Shown here piece by piece: positions 5,924 to 6,247 of a stretch of DNA of 6,247 bases. The DNA comes from Deltaproteobacteria bacterium UBA7527 (GTDB taxonomy: Bacteria > Desulfobacterota > Syntrophorhabdia > Syntrophorhabdales > Syntrophorhabdaceae): NCBI GenBank assembly GCA_002478225.1, contig DLMV01000036.1, positions 453-6,699 on the forward strand. The letters run 5' to 3'. Within the stretch, counting starts at the first letter, position 1; every line of letters starts with the position of its first letter. The position numbers and the translations under genes were made by a program. The notes beneath the pieces are model-generated. The model had not been told where the DNA came from. It made no database searches and saw nothing but the letters and a program-made list of their open reading frames with translations.

Positions 5924-6247
5924 GCTCCCTTGAAGACCCCATGGTATTCTTAGATAAAGTCAATACGCCTACCGTTCTAATCGATCTGATCGTCCGAATC
6001 TCGCCTTCGCTCCCACTCCGGGCGCCTTACCCTGCACCGCTTCACTTGCGTTCGACTCTCGAACTCGCTTACCCACCCTGTGGGCGGGTGCCCGGCTCAG
6101 ACAACAAGGATCGGCCTGAACACGGCCTGGCCGCAGGCACACTCCTGTTCAGCGGCAGGGTGCCCAAGGCGTCCTCGATGTCCTCTCGGGCGAGGATCCT
6201 GCCAATTTATTAAAAGATCGAAGTATCTTTTGGGCACCAAGCAATAT
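5924..6247. other. Gene-less right edge with a run of inverted repeats
   Basis: No open frame here has recognisable family features; the longest plus-strand frame (from 5911) is low-complexity and overlaps the start of the minus-strand gene. Consecutive inverted repeats are visible: GTTCGA/TCGAAC (6050-6064, 3-nt loop), ACCCACCC/GGGCGGGT (6071-6089, 3-nt loop, perfect with one G-U pair if transcribed from the minus strand), CTGAACA/TGTTCAG (6116-6152) enclosing CGGCCTGGCCG, TCCTCG/CGAGGA (6172-6196) and AAAAGAT/ATCTTTT (6212-6231). It lies 5' of the minus-strand gene and may hold its leader or an RNA; I do not recognise one. A partial gene entering from the right cannot be excluded. Confidence 0.45.

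Noticed and set aside
6050..6064. tRNA T-arm-like GTTCGA/TCGAAC hairpin.
   Set aside because: No acceptor, D or anticodon arms can be placed around it on either strand; loop is only 3 nt.
5911..6213. 100-aa plus-strand open frame at the right edge.
   Set aside because: It overlaps the start of the DUF4922-type gene on the other strand, lacks a ribosome site and its residues follow the hairpin-rich DNA rather than any protein pattern.

Overview
The window looks like a mid-GC bacterial chromosome segment, compatible with a Nitrospirota- or Desulfobacterota-type anaerobe. That placement is an impression from protein style, the type I-C CRISPR repeat and the AT-rich palindromic intergenic repeat; nothing here is a taxonomic marker.

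Layout: (1) 1-148 is the end of a type I-C-like CRISPR array: one partial and two complete identical 32-nt repeats and two 33-nt spacers. By repeat polarity, the leader and any cas genes lie to the left, outside the window. (2) 173-1117, minus strand: a cation diffusion facilitator (CDF) family membrane protein that has lost the usual TM2 metal ligands. It converges on the array with a 24-nt gap. (3) 1118-1365: a gene-less divergent intergenic region holding a possible 125-bp element. (4) 1366-2675, plus strand: a GHKL/anti-sigma-type ATPase domain joined to a long C-terminal region that may be GNAT-like, split by an apparent one-base deletion near 1624-1632. (5) 2679-3788: an intact HisC-type PLP aminotransferase, 3 nt downstream, so probably the same operon. 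(6) 3798-4769: a heavily decayed xanthine dehydrogenase/aldehyde oxidase large-subunit pseudogene, with two in-frame TAGs, frameshifts and large internal deletions. (7) 4748-4879: an AT-rich, nested palindromic repeat. (8) 4895-5923, minus strand: a DUF4922-type protein of the HIT/nucleotidyltransferase (Ap4A phosphorylase/VTC2-like) superfamily. (9) 5924-6247: no recognisable gene, but a run of inverted repeats upstream of gene 8.

How the parts work together: the ATPase-domain gene and the HisC-like gene form a tight plus-strand unit, and the pseudogene starts 9 nt after it, so it was probably once the third gene. The rest are independent neighbours. I see no clear novel defence system. The points most worth a second look are the degenerate CDF transporter, the frameshifted regulator coupled to an aminotransferase, the SD-containing CRISPR spacer, and the structured region at the right edge.
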